Part shown: positions 4,677-5,131 of the stretch, one piece after another
How positions within the stretch are numbered: position 1 is the stretch's first letter
How the letters are laid out: every line of letters begins with the position of its first letter
Assembly: GCA_023230535.1 (NCBI GenBank)
Contig: JALNXC010000121.1
Location: 1-5,131 of the forward strand
Source: Alkaliphilus sp.
Lineage (GTDB): Bacteria; Bacillota; Clostridia; Peptostreptococcales; Natronincolaceae
Length of the DNA: 5,131 bases
Reading direction: 5' to 3'
The notes under the pieces: generated by a model
The model's input: the letters and a program-made list of their open reading frames with translations, nothing else
Told to the model about the DNA's origin: nothing
The model's database searches: none
Translations under genes and position numbers: made by a program

Positions 4677-5131
4677 AAAAGCGGGGAAGATATATTATTT
4701 TGATCCTGTTGACATAGAGATAAATAAAGATGATTTTGTTATAGTAGAAACGGCCAGGGGCATAGAATTTGGGCAGGTTGTGGTTGGACCGAAACAGGTT
4801 TCGGAAGAGGATATAGTAAATCCGTTGAAATCTGTTATCCGTGTTGCAACAGAGGGAGATAAAAAGCAACATACGGAGAATAAAATGAAAGAAAAGGAAA
4901 CGCTTGAAATTTGCATGGAAAAAGTTAAAAATCATAATTTGGACATGAATTTGGTTGATGTTGAATATACTTTTGATAACAATAAAGTTATATTTTATTT
5001 TACCGCCGATGGGAGGGTGGATTTTAGAGAATTAGTGAAAGATTTGGCATCTGTCTTTAAAACGAGAATAGAGCTCAGACAGATAGGCGTAAGGGACGAA
5101 GCGAAAATGCTTGGAGGGATAGGGCCTTGCG
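4648..5131 (+). CDS. ricT: RicT (YaaT), PSP1-domain protein of the Ric complex, 5' part only
   Basis: The visible 161 codons run off the right edge; the family is usually about 275 residues or longer. The start is firm: GGGAGGT (4633-4639) sits 8 nt before the ATG, inside the end of holB. The N-terminus (VTVVGVRFKKAGKIYYFDP) and the segment ending RIELRQIGVRDEAKMLGGIGPC are characteristic of YaaT/PSP1 proteins. In B. subtilis RicT works with RicA (YmcA) and RicF (YlbF) in a complex carrying [4Fe-4S] clusters that influences RNase Y-dependent RNA processing, biofilm formation, competence and sporulation. The last visible residue, C161, is the first Cys of the conserved cluster-ligand region; the remaining ligands lie outside the window. 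The 29-nt overlap with holB suggests translational coupling. No sign of truncation other than the window edge. Confidence 0.92.
   Translation, partial: MVTVVGVRFKKAGKIYYFDPVDIEINKDDFVIVETARGIEFGQVVVGPKQVSEEDIVNPLKSVIRVATEGDKKQHTENKMKEKETLEICMEKVKNHNLDMNLVDVEYTFDNNKVIFYFTADGRVDFRELVKDLASVFKTRIELRQIGVRDEAKMLGGIGPC

Overview
The window reads as chromosome from a low-GC, endospore-forming Firmicute, most likely a Clostridia member. The coding DNA is AT-rich, ribosome-binding sites are strong, and five genes match a conserved block near the replication origin of spore formers. The first gene is a recognisable Gin/CsfB zinc-finger inhibitor of sporulation sigma factors, which is essentially limited to endospore formers. 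I cannot name the genus.

Layout. Bases 1-110 hold the end of an unidentified upstream gene and a rho-independent terminator. Bases 111-259 are AT-rich and hold a candidate forespore-type promoter, then gin (260-466). A 19-bp perfect hairpin (466-506) separates gin from a convergent small gene on the minus strand (554-730), which encodes a 58-residue protein with a probable helix-turn-helix. Bases 731-1219 contain no convincing gene. Their left part is very AT-rich (about 22% GC over 731-900). From about 958 to 1186 there is an abruptly GC-richer patch (about 48% GC over 961-1100) packed with short hairpins and short repeats, and it looks like an inserted or dispersed element. After it comes a tight plus-strand operon: an Orn/Lys/Arg decarboxylase of the YaaO type (1220-2668), thymidylate kinase tmk (2685-3314), the cyclic-di-AMP receptor darA/yaaQ (3319-3648), DNA polymerase III delta' subunit holB (3660-4676), and ricT/yaaT (4648 to the window end, cut).

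How the genes fit together. tmk supplies dTDP for DNA synthesis and holB is part of the clamp loader. darA is a signalling protein of the PII-like fold. ricT belongs to the Ric complex involved in RNA maturation and developmental control, and gin acts in sporulation. Compared with the Bacillus subtilis order as I recall it (csfB-xpaC-yaaN-yaaO-tmk-yaaQ-yaaR-holB-yaaT), this window lacks xpaC, yaaN and yaaR. The small minus-strand gene and the odd intergenic element sit where xpaC-yaaN would be.

No clearly new multi-gene system is visible. The parts most worth a second look are the intergenic element at 958-1186 and the small HTH gene beside it. Several starts were chosen from ribosome-binding sites and differ from the longest open frame.
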